Counted from the stretch's first letter, positions 43,626 to 54,060 are shown. The stretch: DNA of 64,000 bases from an uncultured Methanoregula sp. (GCF_963677065.1 NZ_OY781872.1:1669419-1733418); one strand, 5' to 3'. The notes: generated by a model from the sequence alone, not told the origin. Numbers and translations: made by a program.

Positions 43626-45851
43626 TTATGAAGAAGATTCTGTTTTATCCCTGCCGCCCGCAAGTGCCAGCGTTGCCGGCATGATGACGATCGCCCCGAT
43701 GAGCGAGAAGACGACAACTATCACCGTTGCAAGGCCGAATCCCGAGAGCACCGGAAATGTCGAGAGCATCAGTGCCGAGAATCCCGCGGCGGTGACCAGG
43801 CCTGACACCGAGACTGCCGAGCCGATCTTCCGGACCGCCTCCCGGATTGCTCCGGCCCGATCCCCGGTCTTCTTACGCTCTTCCAGGTACCGCTCCATGA
43901 CAAGGATGGTGTATTCCGATCCTACACCGATCGTCATGGATCCGAGGACGGCCGTCATGATGCTGTAGTTCTGCCCGAGCGCTATCATGGCAAGCGGGTT
44001 CCACCCGATTACGCAGATGAGCGGCACCAGCGGGGTCAGCGCAACACCCTGGCGGTAGATCAGGACAAGGAAGATGAAGATCAGGACAAACCCGAAGAAG
44101 GTCATCCGGTCCTTGTTGAGCACGATCTGGTCGGTCAGGATCGTGTACAGCGTGAAGTCCCCGGTCGGGACGATCTCTGCCCCCGGCGGGGGTTCGAGCC
44201 AGGCGATATCCTTCACGATATTGTCCGAGAGCGCCCGCTGCTCGTTGATGCCCATAGAGATGGTGCTGATGGTGATGATCGATGTCGTGCTGTCCAGCTG
44301 GTACAGCGCGAGCTGGTCCGGGGGGATTGCGGCGAGAACCCGGTCGAGCTCGACCTGGTTGGCAGGAATTACCCCGTTGTTGTAGGACTTAACCAGGGTC
44401 GAGACACTGGAGATCCCCGAGATCTGGCGGTAATTCTGCGACAGCTCCGTGCAGAGCCGGTCGGTCCACCGGACTCCCTCGACCGATTTCGTATTGACAC
44501 CCCGCAGATAGAGCGGGAGGGGGGTGAACGATGCCCCCACGGACTGGACTTCGTCGGCCACCAGCTGGGCCGGGAGATCTGCAGGACCAAGGGATTTTTC
44601 GGAAGCATCCACGGGAATGCTCTTGTCCAGGACGATGCCTGCCGATGCGATGACGATTGCAACGAGCACGACCGGGGCTGCTATCCTGATCACCCGTCCG
44701 GCCACCCTGGAGAGGGTCGTGTCGTACACGGTGGCAAGCCGTTCGGTGATGGATTTCCCGGGGGGTTTTGGCGTGTAGTTGAGCAGCAGGACAAATGCCC
44801 CGAAGCCGAAGAGGGAGGTGAGGTAGCAGCAGACAATGCCGAGGATCGATACCGTTGCAAAGGTCTGGATCATCGGGATCGGGGTGATGTACATGGCAAC
44901 GAATCCAAGGGACGTTGCCCCGAGCGCGATGAGCACGGCAGGCCCCGTCTTGGTAATCGTCTCAGTGAGGGCAGCGGCAGCACCGCACTGCCGGATCTCA
45001 TCGTCGAACCGTGAATGAAACTGGACCGCGTAATCTATCCCGAGACCCAGGAGGATCGGGAATGCGGCAACGGCCCCGTCGTTTGCCGGTATACCCAGGA
45101 TCCCCATGATGCCGAACGTGTAGAAGAGGCCGAACGTGAGCAGGACAATGGGCAGGATCCAGAACCGGATCTTCGAATACAGGAGTGCGAGCACGATGAG
45201 CATGAACGCCATGGATGCAATGATCAGGACGCTGAAGTTTGCAAGCATGGCATCCTGCAGCTGGATATTATAGGGGGTGTTGCCGGTCAGCTCGACCGAG
45301 ACGCCCGGTGGCAGGGTGGCCTGATTGATGGTGCTCACGACAAACGGCTCGATGTTCTGCGATGCATCGGTTGAAACGCCCTGGTTGATGAAAACGTACG
45401 CAAGTGCAGTCTCCTTGTCCGGCACGAACTCTTTTTTCGTAGCTGCGGGCAGGCCTGCGATGATCTGTTTGACCTCTTCCCGGGTTGCGGGGATTGTCCC
45501 GCCATGATTTGCTGCAACGATATCGGCGACCGAGGCAGTTGAACTGACCTGGCTTATGCGCCCGATCTGCTTTTCCAAAAGAAGGATGCGGTTCAGGAGC
45601 TCGGGATCGGTCTGGTCGGGGGCCTTGATCAGGAGGATGTAGGTATCCTGGCCATAGCGGTTGTTGTACAGGTTGTACACAACCCCGGAGGGGGACTGCT
45701 TGTCCATGAAGGCGTCGGATTCCGTCTGGGAGGGGATCATCGTCATGAAGCCGATGGCAATTATCGCGAGAATTACCATTATGGCAAGAATCGCTTTGGG
45801 GTAGCGGTTCACAACCGCCGCAACCCCGCCATACATACCTTCGACGCTCAC
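43626..45851 (-). CDS. RND superfamily (HAE3/MMPL-type) exporter
   Basis: The 741-residue membrane protein has the RND plan: TM1 at the N-terminus, a large extracytoplasmic loop (about 45-195), five TM helices, then a repeat of TM, loop and five TM. GLGIDYAVQFHSRFDDE and GVGSEYTILVMERYLEER are the paired TM4-loop motifs of the two halves. In archaea, COG1361 envelope proteins often neighbour such genes, as here. The substrate is unknown; family links suggest hydrophobic or lipid-like cargo. Intact. Confidence 0.88.
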   Translation of the reverse strand: MSVEGMYGGVAAVVNRYPKAILAIMVILAIIAIGFMTMIPSQTESDAFMDKQSPSGVVYNLYNNRYGQDTYILLIKAPDQTDPELLNRILLLEKQIGRISQVSSTASVADIVAANHGGTIPATREEVKQIIAGLPAATKKEFVPDKETALAYVFINQGVSTDASQNIEPFVVSTINQATLPPGVSVELTGNTPYNIQLQDAMLANFSVLIIASMAFMLIVLALLYSKIRFWILPIVLLTFGLFYTFGIMGILGIPANDGAVAAFPILLGLGIDYAVQFHSRFDDEIRQCGAAAALTETITKTGPAVLIALGATSLGFVAMYITPIPMIQTFATVSILGIVCCYLTSLFGFGAFVLLLNYTPKPPGKSITERLATVYDTTLSRVAGRVIRIAAPVVLVAIVIASAGIVLDKSIPVDASEKSLGPADLPAQLVADEVQSVGASFTPLPLYLRGVNTKSVEGVRWTDRLCTELSQNYRQISGISSVSTLVKSYNNGVIPANQVELDRVLAAIPPDQLALYQLDSTTSIITISTISMGINEQRALSDNIVKDIAWLEPPPGAEIVPTGDFTLYTILTDQIVLNKDRMTFFGFVLIFIFLVLIYRQGVALTPLVPLICVIGWNPLAMIALGQNYSIMTAVLGSMTIGVGSEYTILVMERYLEERKKTGDRAGAIREAVRKIGSAVSVSGLVTAAGFSALMLSTFPVLSGFGLATVIVVVFSLIGAIVIMPATLALAGGRDKTESSS

Positions 45852-45985
45852 AACGGATTCCTTCCTAGCAGGTACCTTTTGAGTGATGGTTTGTTATTGG
45901 TTCTTATGTGTTCCGGATAACGGGATCTTCCGTCCTGGCATCGGGAAACCGGCCCTGCACTGATCCCATTCCCGCTCTGTTGTCA

Positions 45986-47451
45986 TCAGATACAGGAATG
46001 CCGGCCGTACGAATCAGACCGGGGGGTCTCTCCTCCGTTCTCTGCCGGTTTCCAGCCGGGTTTTCTCAACCGGTAGATGATCAGCGGGACGGCCACAACG
46101 GCAAGCACGCCGATGATCATGAAGAGCACGTAGCTTACGGGTGAGAAGCTGGTGATGGCAATCTGGCTTGGCGGTAGCAGGGCAAGGAGGAAGAGGAAGA
46201 CCATGGCGGCAAAACCCCAGCCCGCAACAAGCCACATCCCCGCTTTCCCGCCGGGGATGACAAACGACCGGGGCACTTCGGGGTGACTGTACCTGAGCCG
46301 GATCGCTGCGGCATACATGAAGAAATACATCACGATATACACGATCGTGGTCAGTGCCAGGAGGATCCAGTACGAGCTGTTGACTCCCCCGGGGAGGACT
46401 GCGTAGACTCCCACCCAGAACGTGAAGAAGACCGCCTGGAGGATCATCATGTTGACCGGTATGCCCTCGGCATTGGTCTTCTGCAGCACGGGCGGCAGGT
46501 TGCCGTCGCTCGCAGTCGAGGCCAGGCCCTCACCGGGCCAAGGATCCAGGTCGAGGCCTCCCCTATGGAGCCAAGCACGATCAGGAGGGCGATGAGGGGG
46601 AGGAGCCACGGGTACCCTGCAAAGAGGATCCCGAATGCCTGCATGATGCCGGTGAGGATGTCCAGGTTCCCGGCAGGCACCAGGAGCGCGACAACGAGCG
46701 ATCCTGCGATACTCACGACGGCCATCACCAGGCCTGCTATCAGGATTGCCAGGGGATAATTCCTTTTGACATTTTTGATATTGTTCGCATGTGCGGCGGT
46801 CATCTCAATCCCGATAAAGAGAAAGACAAAGGTCAGCAGGAGGACGATGCTGCTCATGTTGGAGAAATCCGGCATCAGGTCGTGCAGTGTCGGCTGCAGG
46901 GTGAACTGGACGGGATTTCCGAGCGCAATGTACCGGATGCCTCCTGCGATCAGGAGAGCTGCCGGGATCAGCATGCCGATGACAAGGAACGACCAGCTGA
47001 TCCGGGTGTAGGTCTTGAGCCCCCGGAAATTCAAAACCGTCATGCCCCACCAGATGATGACACTTATCAGGAACTGGTAGAGCTTGTTGTCGGCAACCTG
47101 CGGAATGAAGACGTACGCAAACGTGGCTGCAATGAACGTCAGGGCAGCAACAAAACCGATCGTCATCTGGAACCACTGGAGCCAGACCGCGACAAATCCC
47201 CAGTGCTGGCCAAAGGCCTCCTTGACCCAGACATAGACCCCGCCGGTCTGCGGCCACCCGGTTGCCAGCTCGGCCGAGACGAGCGAGGCCGGGATGAGGT
47301 AGAGAATGATGGCAAGCAGGCAAAAAGCTATCAGCTGCCACTGGGTCTCCGCCATGTTGGGGTATTTGCGGATATTGAAGAGGGCGGCAAGGGTCAGCAG
47401 CGTGAATACCGCAAGCCCCATCCTGAAGGCCGATCTCCTGTCATCGCCCAT
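45986..47451 (-). pseudogene. Amino acid antiporter gene with one-base frameshift
   Basis: Two overlapping frames together encode one APC-type antiporter closely related to the intact gene at 49460-50890. The first frame (from ATG at 47451) runs to STWILGPVR and then turns to unrelated AWPRLR; the second resumes at GLASTASDGNLPPVLQK and continues to the normal end. Restoring one G at about 46527-46529 (GTGAGGGCC instead of GTGAGGGGCC on the coding strand) would join them. It may be a true pseudogene or a sequencing error in a G-run. It is the third gene of the decarboxylase operon, 65 bases after it. Confidence 0.85.
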
Positions 47452-47516
47452 GTGGCAAGCTAACCCCCGTTCCTCTCATGTCTCCTGTCCCTCTGCCGGT
47501 CCATTCCTGTACCGGG

Positions 47517-49436
47517 TTACTTCTCGTTCTCTATTGCCTGTTCGATCTTCTTCTTCATGATCTCAAGGTAGTTCTCCCATGCAACCGGGATATGCTCCGA
47601 ATGGGAGATGAACGGGTTGAGGACACAGATCCGCAGGACGTACACCGATTTGACCCGGTTCCATTCCTTCTCCGGAATCCCGAGGCGCCTGACAAAGGCC
47701 TTGGGGGCAACGCCGTAATCCTCATCGCTCAATGCCGTCTTCGAGGTGATCCAGTCATTCTTGTACACCGGGCCGCTGATATAGGAGGACTCATTGTAGA
47801 TGGCCTCGTTGAGCTCGTTCATCCTGTCGAGATTTGTATTGCCTTTCTCGTTGAAGGCCATGCAGACGATATTGAAGTCCGGGGTTTCGACAAGCGGCTC
47901 GACAATGAACTCCCTACCCTTGACCTTGAGGCTCTTGGTCTTCTGGAGAGCCCGGGTGAACATCTGGGCCCCTTCGATGGACCGGCCAATGATCTGGCCG
48001 TAGCCGGTGATATTTAAGGGAATGACCCGGTGGCTGGCCCAGACCGCCGCAGCGGTTGCACCGGCTTTCGAGCCTTCCATGATGTAACTCCCCAGGAGTG
48101 TGGGGGCGTTCTCGCCGGATTCGAAGACATAGGCAGCAAAGTAGGAGATCAGGTCGAGGATGCGCCGGTCCTTAACTGCAATGCCCCCGGCTGCATACGG
48201 GACATAACCCATCTTGTGGGGATCGATCGTGATCGAATCGGCCTGGCCCATCGCCTTGTAGGAATCATAGGTAAGCCTGCTGGGATACGTGTGGTCGTGG
48301 ATGAATATCTTGTCGGATTTCAGGCGCTTCCTGAGCTCATCGTATTCCATGAACCGGCTGTTCTCGTCCAGGTAGAGCGCCCGGGAATAGCCGCCATACG
48401 CCGCATCGATATGGAAGTAGAAGGAGATCCCTTTCTTCTCGTAGTCAGCCCGGAGTTTCACGATCCGGGCGATCTCATCCACCGATCCCTCTTCGGTTGT
48501 TCCCACGACCGCCACAACGGCGATGATCGGGATCTTCTTTGCAACATGCTCATCGATAGTCTTTTTCAGCACGTCCAGGTCCATGTGGAAGTTGTTGTTC
48601 ACCTGGATCTCGATCAGGTTCTTGTTCCCGATCCCGAGAACATCGGCTCCCTTGACCCAGGAGTAGTGTTTGGACTGGGGAACCAGGACAACCCCGAGCG
48701 TTCCCTTTCCGACCCCGGTGCCCCGGACGGTCTCGTTCCTGACCGCATCGAAACAACCGGCTTTTCTCACCCTGTCCACGAGATCGAGTATTTTTCCCGT
48801 GGGCATGTTCTGGAGCTGCCAGTCGTCCATCCCCTTGACCAGTTCGGGTTTTACCTTCTTTACCGCAAGGGGGAAGGACTTGATGTTCCGGGCCATCCAG
48901 AGTCCCTCATAGTTGGCAATCGTGCCATCGGTGGTGATATGGCCCCAGGACGTCTTCGGGTCGAGCCCGAGCATGGTTGCCATGTCCTTTCCCGCCTCGA
49001 TCTCAAGGACCGTGGTCACGGGCGAGGCTTCATAGGCACAGTTGTTCGGGTTGTAGAGGATGGTGGCCATGTACGCCAGATTTGCGACCATGAGAGTGTC
49101 GCTGTTCATGTGCCCGAGGTACCGGGCCGAGAACCAGGGCATGGAATCCTCCTTGAGTTTTGCGGAGAGATCCAGGAGAACTTCCGAGGTCCGGTCAAGG
49201 GTTGCCTGGAAGTGCTCGCTGCGCATCTCGACAGCCGAAGTCACGTTGGGGTCTTCGGGGTGGAAGTCCCGTCTCCAGTGGAGGTGCTCGTCCATGAGGA
49301 ACGTGAGCATGTTCTTGAAATAGTCCCGGTTCTCCGACCGGGGCCCGAGGAAGAGGGCTTTTACTTCAACATCCTCTGCCTTTGCCGTGCTGCTGCCAGC
49401 GGCCTTTTTTACTGCTTTTTTTGTTTTCTCGACCAT
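47517..49436 (-). CDS. Pyridoxal-dependent decarboxylase, tyrosine decarboxylase (TDC/TyrDC) type
   Basis: This 639-residue group II PLP decarboxylase aligns from end to end, by recall, with the 620-residue tyrosine decarboxylase of Enterococcus/Lactobacillus: RYLGHMNSDTLMVANLAY, LVPQSKHYSWVKGADVLGIG, HIDAAYGGYSRALYLDE, SITIDPHKMGYVPYAAGG with the PLP Lys, and EGSKAGATAAAVWASH. A Lys/Ala-rich N-terminal extension of about 22 residues precedes the core. It is much longer than archaeal MfnA (about 390). Flanked by two antiporter genes, it would drive amino acid/amine exchange. Tyr is the likely substrate; Glu is possible. Confidence 0.85.
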   Translation of the reverse strand: MVEKTKKAVKKAAGSSTAKAEDVEVKALFLGPRSENRDYFKNMLTFLMDEHLHWRRDFHPEDPNVTSAVEMRSEHFQATLDRTSEVLLDLSAKLKEDSMPWFSARYLGHMNSDTLMVANLAYMATILYNPNNCAYEASPVTTVLEIEAGKDMATMLGLDPKTSWGHITTDGTIANYEGLWMARNIKSFPLAVKKVKPELVKGMDDWQLQNMPTGKILDLVDRVRKAGCFDAVRNETVRGTGVGKGTLGVVLVPQSKHYSWVKGADVLGIGNKNLIEIQVNNNFHMDLDVLKKTIDEHVAKKIPIIAVVAVVGTTEEGSVDEIARIVKLRADYEKKGISFYFHIDAAYGGYSRALYLDENSRFMEYDELRKRLKSDKIFIHDHTYPSRLTYDSYKAMGQADSITIDPHKMGYVPYAAGGIAVKDRRILDLISYFAAYVFESGENAPTLLGSYIMEGSKAGATAAAVWASHRVIPLNITGYGQIIGRSIEGAQMFTRALQKTKSLKVKGREFIVEPLVETPDFNIVCMAFNEKGNTNLDRMNELNEAIYNESSYISGPVYKNDWITSKTALSDEDYGVAPKAFVRRLGIPEKEWNRVKSVYVLRICVLNPFISHSEHIPVAWENYLEIMKKKIEQAIENEK

Positions 49437-49459
49437 GATTGGATCACCATTTTTTGCTG

Positions 49460-50890
49460 TTACTCATTCGTTTTTGCGGGAGTCTTGCTGATCTTCCAGG
49501 ACGGTTTCTTGAACGCGTAGATGAGCAGGGGAACGACTGCCACAAGGACTGTACCCACAACCATGAAGATCACAAAGCTGCTGCCCTCCTTGATCTGGGT
49601 TGGCGGAAGCATGGCCAGGAGGAAGAGGAGGACCATCATGAGGAACCCGAAACCGGCAACCAGCCACATGCCGAGTTTTCCACCGGGAATCGTGAAGGCC
49701 CGCTTCACGTCAGGCTGGGTATAGCGGAGTTTGACCGCTGCCGCATACATCAAGAAATACATGACGATATAGACGGTCGTTGTCAGGGCAAAGAGCATCC
49801 AGAAGGAACTGTTCACGCCACCGGGCAGGAGCACATAGACTGCACCCCAGAAGGTGATGAGGATGCCCTGGAGGATGAGCATGTTGACCGGGATGCCGTT
49901 CTTGTTGACCTTCTGGAGAACAGGAGGAAGCGTCCCCTCGGCCGCCGTTGCAAAGAGACCCCGGACCGGGCCGAGGATCCAGGTCGAGACCTGGCCGATT
50001 GCCCCGATTGCTATGAGCAGGGCAAAGAGCATGGTCAGCCAGGACAGGTGAAGGCTCACGAAGATGACATTGAAGGACTGCATGATCCCTGCCAGCAGGT
50101 TGAGGTTGTTGACCGGGACGAGCATGGCAACGATGAGTGCCCCGATGATGCTCACGACTGCCATGACAACGCCGACAATGAGAATCCCGAGCGGGTAGTT
50201 CTTCTGGACATCCTTGATCTCCTTGGCATGCGTTGCCGTCATCTCGATGCCGATGAAGACGAAGACAAAGGTGACGAGGAGTACCAGGTTCGATGCCGAG
50301 GACAGATCGGGCATAAAGTCGCTGACCGCAGGATGAAGGGTGAGCTGGACCGGGTTGCCCGCAAGGATGTACCATAATCCCCCGATGATCAGCACGGCTG
50401 CCGGGATGAATGTCCCGAGAACTACCGACCAGGAACTGATCCGTGCATAATCCTTGAGCCCCCGGAAGTTGATGAACGTGAGACCCCACCAGATGACCAC
50501 GATTACAATGAACAGATACAGTTTGTTGTTGGCAAGATCGGGATTGAAGAGGAACGAGAAGGTTGCGGCAATGAACGTGAGGATGCTGATGAACCCGATC
50601 GTCATCTGGAACCATTGCAGCCAGACCGCGGTAAAGCCCCATTTCTCCCCGAAGGCTTCCTTGACCCAGACATAAACACCCCCTTCCTGGGGCCACCCGG
50701 TTGCAAGCTCTGCGGAGACGAGCGATGCAGGAATAAGGTAGATAACGATTGCGAGGAGGCAGAAGACGATCGACTGCCATCCGACAACGCCCTGGGTCGG
50801 GAACGTTCGTATGCTCATCAGGGCTGCGGCAGTGATGAGAACGAACGCGACAAGCGTCAGTTTGAATCCGTTTCCAGTGGTTTCAGCCAT
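49460..50890 (-). CDS. APC-family amino acid antiporter (glutamate/GABA-antiporter type)
   Basis: The 476-residue protein has 12 hydrophobic helices and APC-family features (AELATGWPQEGGVYVWVKEAFG near 61-82, FIGIEMTATHAKEIKDVQ, STWILGPVRGLFATAAEG). It resembles GadC/TyrP-type exchangers. It is the first gene of the operon, 23 bases before the decarboxylase, and has an intact paralogue-like partner sequence in the frameshifted gene at the operon end. It probably swaps an amino acid for the decarboxylation product. Confidence 0.88.
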   Translation of the reverse strand: MAETTGNGFKLTLVAFVLITAAALMSIRTFPTQGVVGWQSIVFCLLAIVIYLIPASLVSAELATGWPQEGGVYVWVKEAFGEKWGFTAVWLQWFQMTIGFISILTFIAATFSFLFNPDLANNKLYLFIVIVVIWWGLTFINFRGLKDYARISSWSVVLGTFIPAAVLIIGGLWYILAGNPVQLTLHPAVSDFMPDLSSASNLVLLVTFVFVFIGIEMTATHAKEIKDVQKNYPLGILIVGVVMAVVSIIGALIVAMLVPVNNLNLLAGIMQSFNVIFVSLHLSWLTMLFALLIAIGAIGQVSTWILGPVRGLFATAAEGTLPPVLQKVNKNGIPVNMLILQGILITFWGAVYVLLPGGVNSSFWMLFALTTTVYIVMYFLMYAAAVKLRYTQPDVKRAFTIPGGKLGMWLVAGFGFLMMVLLFLLAMLPPTQIKEGSSFVIFMVVGTVLVAVVPLLIYAFKKPSWKISKTPAKTNE

Positions 50891-50924
50891 TGAATCACAC
50901 TTTTTGAGAATGAAGTATAATAGT

Positions 50925-50934
50925 AGTTATATTT
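50925..50934 (-). promoter_or_regulatory. TATA-box candidate for the decarboxylase operon
   Basis: The minus strand reads AAATATAACT about 35-44 bases upstream of the antiporter ATG at 50890, leaving room for a short leader with GTGATT near the start. The remaining gap to the thermosome stop (to 51128) shows nothing I can name. Confidence 0.5.
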
Positions 50935-51128
50935 GCCGTTGTGGATCGACGGGCCGTCAGCCGGTTCAGCGGAACTAACGGGAGTTCCGGTCCAGTGAAC
51001 CTGCTGTTTACGGCCAGGCCTGCAAATGCCCGGCCTGGCGGCCCCGGCAACGATAACACATGACGCCAGAGAACGATCTCTGATGAAAGGACGCGGGTCC
51101 GGACGATAAGTCAAAAAGAGTATTGGTA

Positions 51129-52763
51129 TTATCCCATGCCCGGGGGCATGCCGCCCATTCCGCCGGGTGGCATCCCGCCGGGGGCTGCTGACTTCGAGGC
51201 TGCGATGACATCGTCGATCCGCAGGATCATGACCGCAGCTTCTGCAGCGCTTGAGATGGCCTGGGTCTTGACCCGGAGGGGCTCGACAACGCCGAGCTTG
51301 AGCATATCGGAGGGCTTCTTGGCATCGGCATCGACACCGAACGTCTTCTTGCCGGCTTCGTGGGCAGCCCGCATGTTCACGAGCATGTCGATGGCATCGA
51401 GCCCGGCATTCTCCGCAAGGGTCTTTGGGATGATCTCCATCGACGACGCGAAGGTCTCGATGGCGAGTTGTGCCCGGCCGCCAACCGTTGCCGCGTACTC
51501 GCGGAGACGGAGCGAGAGTTCGGTCTCGGGTGCCCCGCCACCGGCAACGATCTTCTTACCGGAGATGACCACGGAAACGACCATGAGGGCGTCGTGGATG
51601 GCACGTTCGAGTTCGTCGACAACATGCTCGGTCCCGCCCCGGACAATGATGGAGACCGCTTTCGGGTTCTTGCATTTTGCAATAAAGATCATCTCGCCGC
51701 CCGAGATCTTGCGCTCCTCGACAAGCCCGGCAGTGCCGAGATCCTTTGCGGTGATCGTGTCAATGGTGTTGGCAATGACCGCCCCGGTTGCCCGGGCCAG
51801 GTTCTCGCAGTCGCTCTTCTTGACCCGGCGGACCGCAAGGATGCCGGCCTTGGCAAGATAGTGCTGGGCAACATCGTCGATTCCTTTCTGGCAGAAGACA
51901 ACGTTCGCCCCGCTTGCAACAACCTTGTCCACCATCTGGCGGACCATGTGCTCTTCCTCGTCAAGGAATGCCTGCACCTGTTCGGGCGTGGACATGTTGA
52001 TCTTGGCATTCACTTCGGTCTTCTTGAACTCGAGCGCCACGTTGAGGAGGAGGATCTTGGCATTCTTGACGGATTCGGGCATGGAGGGGTGGGCCCGCTC
52101 CTTGTCGATGACCATGCCTTCAACAAGTTCGGTATCATCCGTTGATGCCCCGACTTTCTTCTCGACATTGATGTGGGCGAGGTCCGCAGTCCCGTCCGCA
52201 TCCGTAACCGAGGTGACTGCCTTGACTATGATATCGCTTAAGTGATCCCGGGACACTTCGGCATTCTTGCCGGTCAGTGCGGTTCCTGCAATCTTTTTGA
52301 GCATCGCGGTATCGGTCGGCTTGACCGTGATGGCAATACCCTCAAGGATCTCAAGGGACTTGGCTGCAGCCATCCGGTAGCCTTCGGTGATGACGGTCGG
52401 GTGCACGCTCTGCGTTAAGAGCCCCTCGGCATTCTTGAGCAGTTCGCCGGCAATGATGACCGAGGTGGTGGTCCCGTCGCCGACTTCGGCGTCCTGGGTC
52501 TTGGCAACCTCGACTATCATCTTCGCGGCCGGGTGCTCGATGTCCATCTCCTTGAGGATGGTGACCCCGTCGTTGGTGATGGTGATCTCCCCGATCCCGT
52601 CGATGAGCATCTTGTCCATGCCCCGGGGCCCGAGGGTTGAGCGGACTGCGGCTGCAACGGCTTTTGCCGCCGCAATATTATTGTTCTGGGCTTCCTGCCC
52701 GCTGGACTTGGTTGTTCCTTCCTTGACAATGATGATGGGTTGTCCCCCGAGCTGCTGTGACAT
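51129..52763 (-). CDS. thsA: Thermosome subunit (group II chaperonin)
   Basis: The 544-residue chaperonin carries [33 protein letters not shown], the ATP-binding [15 protein letters not shown] (about 90-104) and [18 protein letters not shown] Gly/Met-rich tail ([13 protein letters not shown]) ends it. It folds proteins delivered by prefoldin. AGGAGG lies 11 bases before the ATG. Only one thermosome gene occurs in this window. Confidence 0.97.
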   Translation of the reverse strand: MSQQLGGQPIIIVKEGTTKSSGQEAQNNNIAAAKAVAAAVRSTLGPRGMDKMLIDGIGEITITNDGVTILKEMDIEHPAAKMIVEVAKTQDAEVGDGTTTSVIIAGELLKNAEGLLTQSVHPTVITEGYRMAAAKSLEILEGIAITVKPTDTAMLKKIAGTALTGKNAEVSRDHLSDIIVKAVTSVTDADGTADLAHINVEKKVGASTDDTELVEGMVIDKERAHPSMPESVKNAKILLLNVALEFKKTEVNAKINMSTPEQVQAFLDEEEHMVRQMVDKVVASGANVVFCQKGIDDVAQHYLAKAGILAVRRVKKSDCENLARATGAVIANTIDTITAKDLGTAGLVEERKISGGEMIFIAKCKNPKAVSIIVRGGTEHVVDELERAIHDALMVVSVVISGKKIVAGGGAPETELSLRLREYAATVGGRAQLAIETFASSMEIIPKTLAENAGLDAIDMLVNMRAAHEAGKKTFGVDADAKKPSDMLKLGVVEPLRVKTQAISSAAEAAVMILRIDDVIAASKSAAPGGMPPGGMGGMPPGMG

Positions 52764-53045
52764 GGTATTACTCGAAACCTCCTTTTTTGATTATTGTCGA
52801 TCCGCTGCCCTGCGTCCATCCCCGGCGTTTCCTGCAAAACAGACGACCGTGATCGGGATATACGGTATGGTGGCAGACCGTATCTTCACTTGCAGAACAT
52901 CGTTGACCGTGGTCCGACTAATAGTTTTCTTTTCCGGCAGGGGAATCCCTGAGATCGGCAATGGACAGGCAAACAGGCACCGGGCTTTGAAATTCCCCCG
53001 GAAGCCCGGTTTGGCATTTTCCCGGCAGGTCCGGCACCCGTGCCA

Positions 53046-53549
53046 TCAGTTCAGTTCAGGTACGCTGTCTGCCCATGCTTCTACTTTCCTTCGGATTGTA
53101 TCGTCCGCGTAGGATGAGACGGTAATCCGGTTGCGGGCCAGGCTCACGTAGTAAAGCTCGCCCGAGGGGTCGTGGCACTTCAGCGTGACGGAAAAGAGAT
53201 CGGCGTCTCGGATGTGCTTCACCCTCCCCCGGTGGGAGGCGATATTGGCCATGTTCGTGATCATGGAGGCAATGCCCGTCTCGTAGCCCTCAGCCGAGTC
53301 GTAAACCTCCGAACTGGAGCCTACCTGCTTTCCTGTTGCATCGAGGTACACGAACTTTGCCGTATAGCGTTCGCGCACCGGCATGACCGGGGGAAAATTC
53401 CTCTTTTGGGCATAGTATGACGTGCAGCCGAGCGGGTTGTTGAGTTGCAGCACCTGGACCACTGCTGAAAATGCAGCACTGTCCGGGAACGGGTGTTTCA
53501 GCCTTCTCGATGCACTCTTCGATCCGGGTCTCTCGCGGAAATGGGTCAT
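53046..53549 (-). CDS. Hypothetical protein, 167 residues
   Basis: I do not recognise the family. The first 65 residues are basic and poorly structured; the rest (about 66-167) looks like an alternating strand/helix domain ([47 protein letters not shown]). No signal peptide or membrane helix is seen. GGAGA-like sequence precedes the ATG. Base composition matches the neighbours. The true start may lie further in, at about residue 55. Confidence 0.6.
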   Translation of the reverse strand: MTHFRERPGSKSASRRLKHPFPDSAAFSAVVQVLQLNNPLGCTSYYAQKRNFPPVMPVRERYTAKFVYLDATGKQVGSSSEVYDSAEGYETGIASMITNMANIASHRGRVKHIRDADLFSVTLKCHDPSGELYYVSLARNRITVSSYADDTIRRKVEAWADSVPELN

Positions 53550-53670
53550 GATATCTCCTGCCCTCTTTTTGTCCTGCTCCCGTGGGGTGAATCCCCCCGT
53601 TCACAGGATGCCTGAGTAGGGGAATGAGCGAAACTGATAAATCCTTGGTGGTCAGTTGGACGAGGGTGAT

Positions 53671-53689
53671 GGGGGGTCGCGTGGGTACA
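53671..53689 (+). repeat. G-run repeat copy 1
   Basis: GGGGGGTCGCGTGGGTACA. It recurs inverted at 53826-53846 and direct at 53924-53943. With copy 2 it forms an inverted pair with outward G-runs and a 136-base spacer, the same layout as the pair at 15416-15540. Confidence 0.9.
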
Positions 53690-53811
53690 TGATGCTGAGC
53701 GGCTCATGGATCCGGGGCTCGTGGGTTTAGCCCCATGTGACCGGAGTCTCCATCGATAAATGTAGGGTCAGGAAGGGAATTATGCGATCTTTCAAATATG
53801 GTGTCGTGGGC

Positions 53812-53846
53812 GCCCGGAATATTCTTGTACCCACGCGACCCCCCCC
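53812..53846 (-). repeat. G-run repeat copy 2 (inverted, extended)
   Basis: On the minus strand this starts with eight G followed by TCGCGTGGGTACA. Similarity to copy 3 continues about 14 bases further (AGAATATTCCGGG against GAAATATTCCCGAG), so the unit is about 35 bases. Confidence 0.88.
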
Positions 53847-53923
53847 ATACCCCTTTCAAATTTTGTGCAAAATTAGTGAGATTTTACCTCTGCAATGTGT
53901 GCGAACATGGGGATTTGTAATAA

Positions 53924-53958
53924 GGGGGGGTCGCGTGGGTACAGAAATATTCCCGAGG
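53924..53958 (+). repeat. G-run repeat copy 3 (extended)
   Basis: Seven G followed by TCGCGTGGGTACA, then GAAATATTCCCGAGG. It faces copy 2 across a 77-base spacer that contains the small inverted repeat AATTTTG-TG-CAAAATT. GGATTTGT lies five bases before the G-run, as it does one base before the 15416 element. Confidence 0.88.
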
Positions 53959-54060
53959 AAAATCCTGGAGCATTCAGGAGTCTTTTTGTATAGTGTAACA
54001 TGGTGTGTCTTTCGAATTTCACCAATGAGCATGAGAATCCGGCAATTGCATTGCGATGAA

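Noticed and set aside
45986-46609. Separate 207-residue membrane protein
   Set aside because: It is the C-terminal part of the frameshifted antiporter; its first 30 residues are out-of-frame translation.
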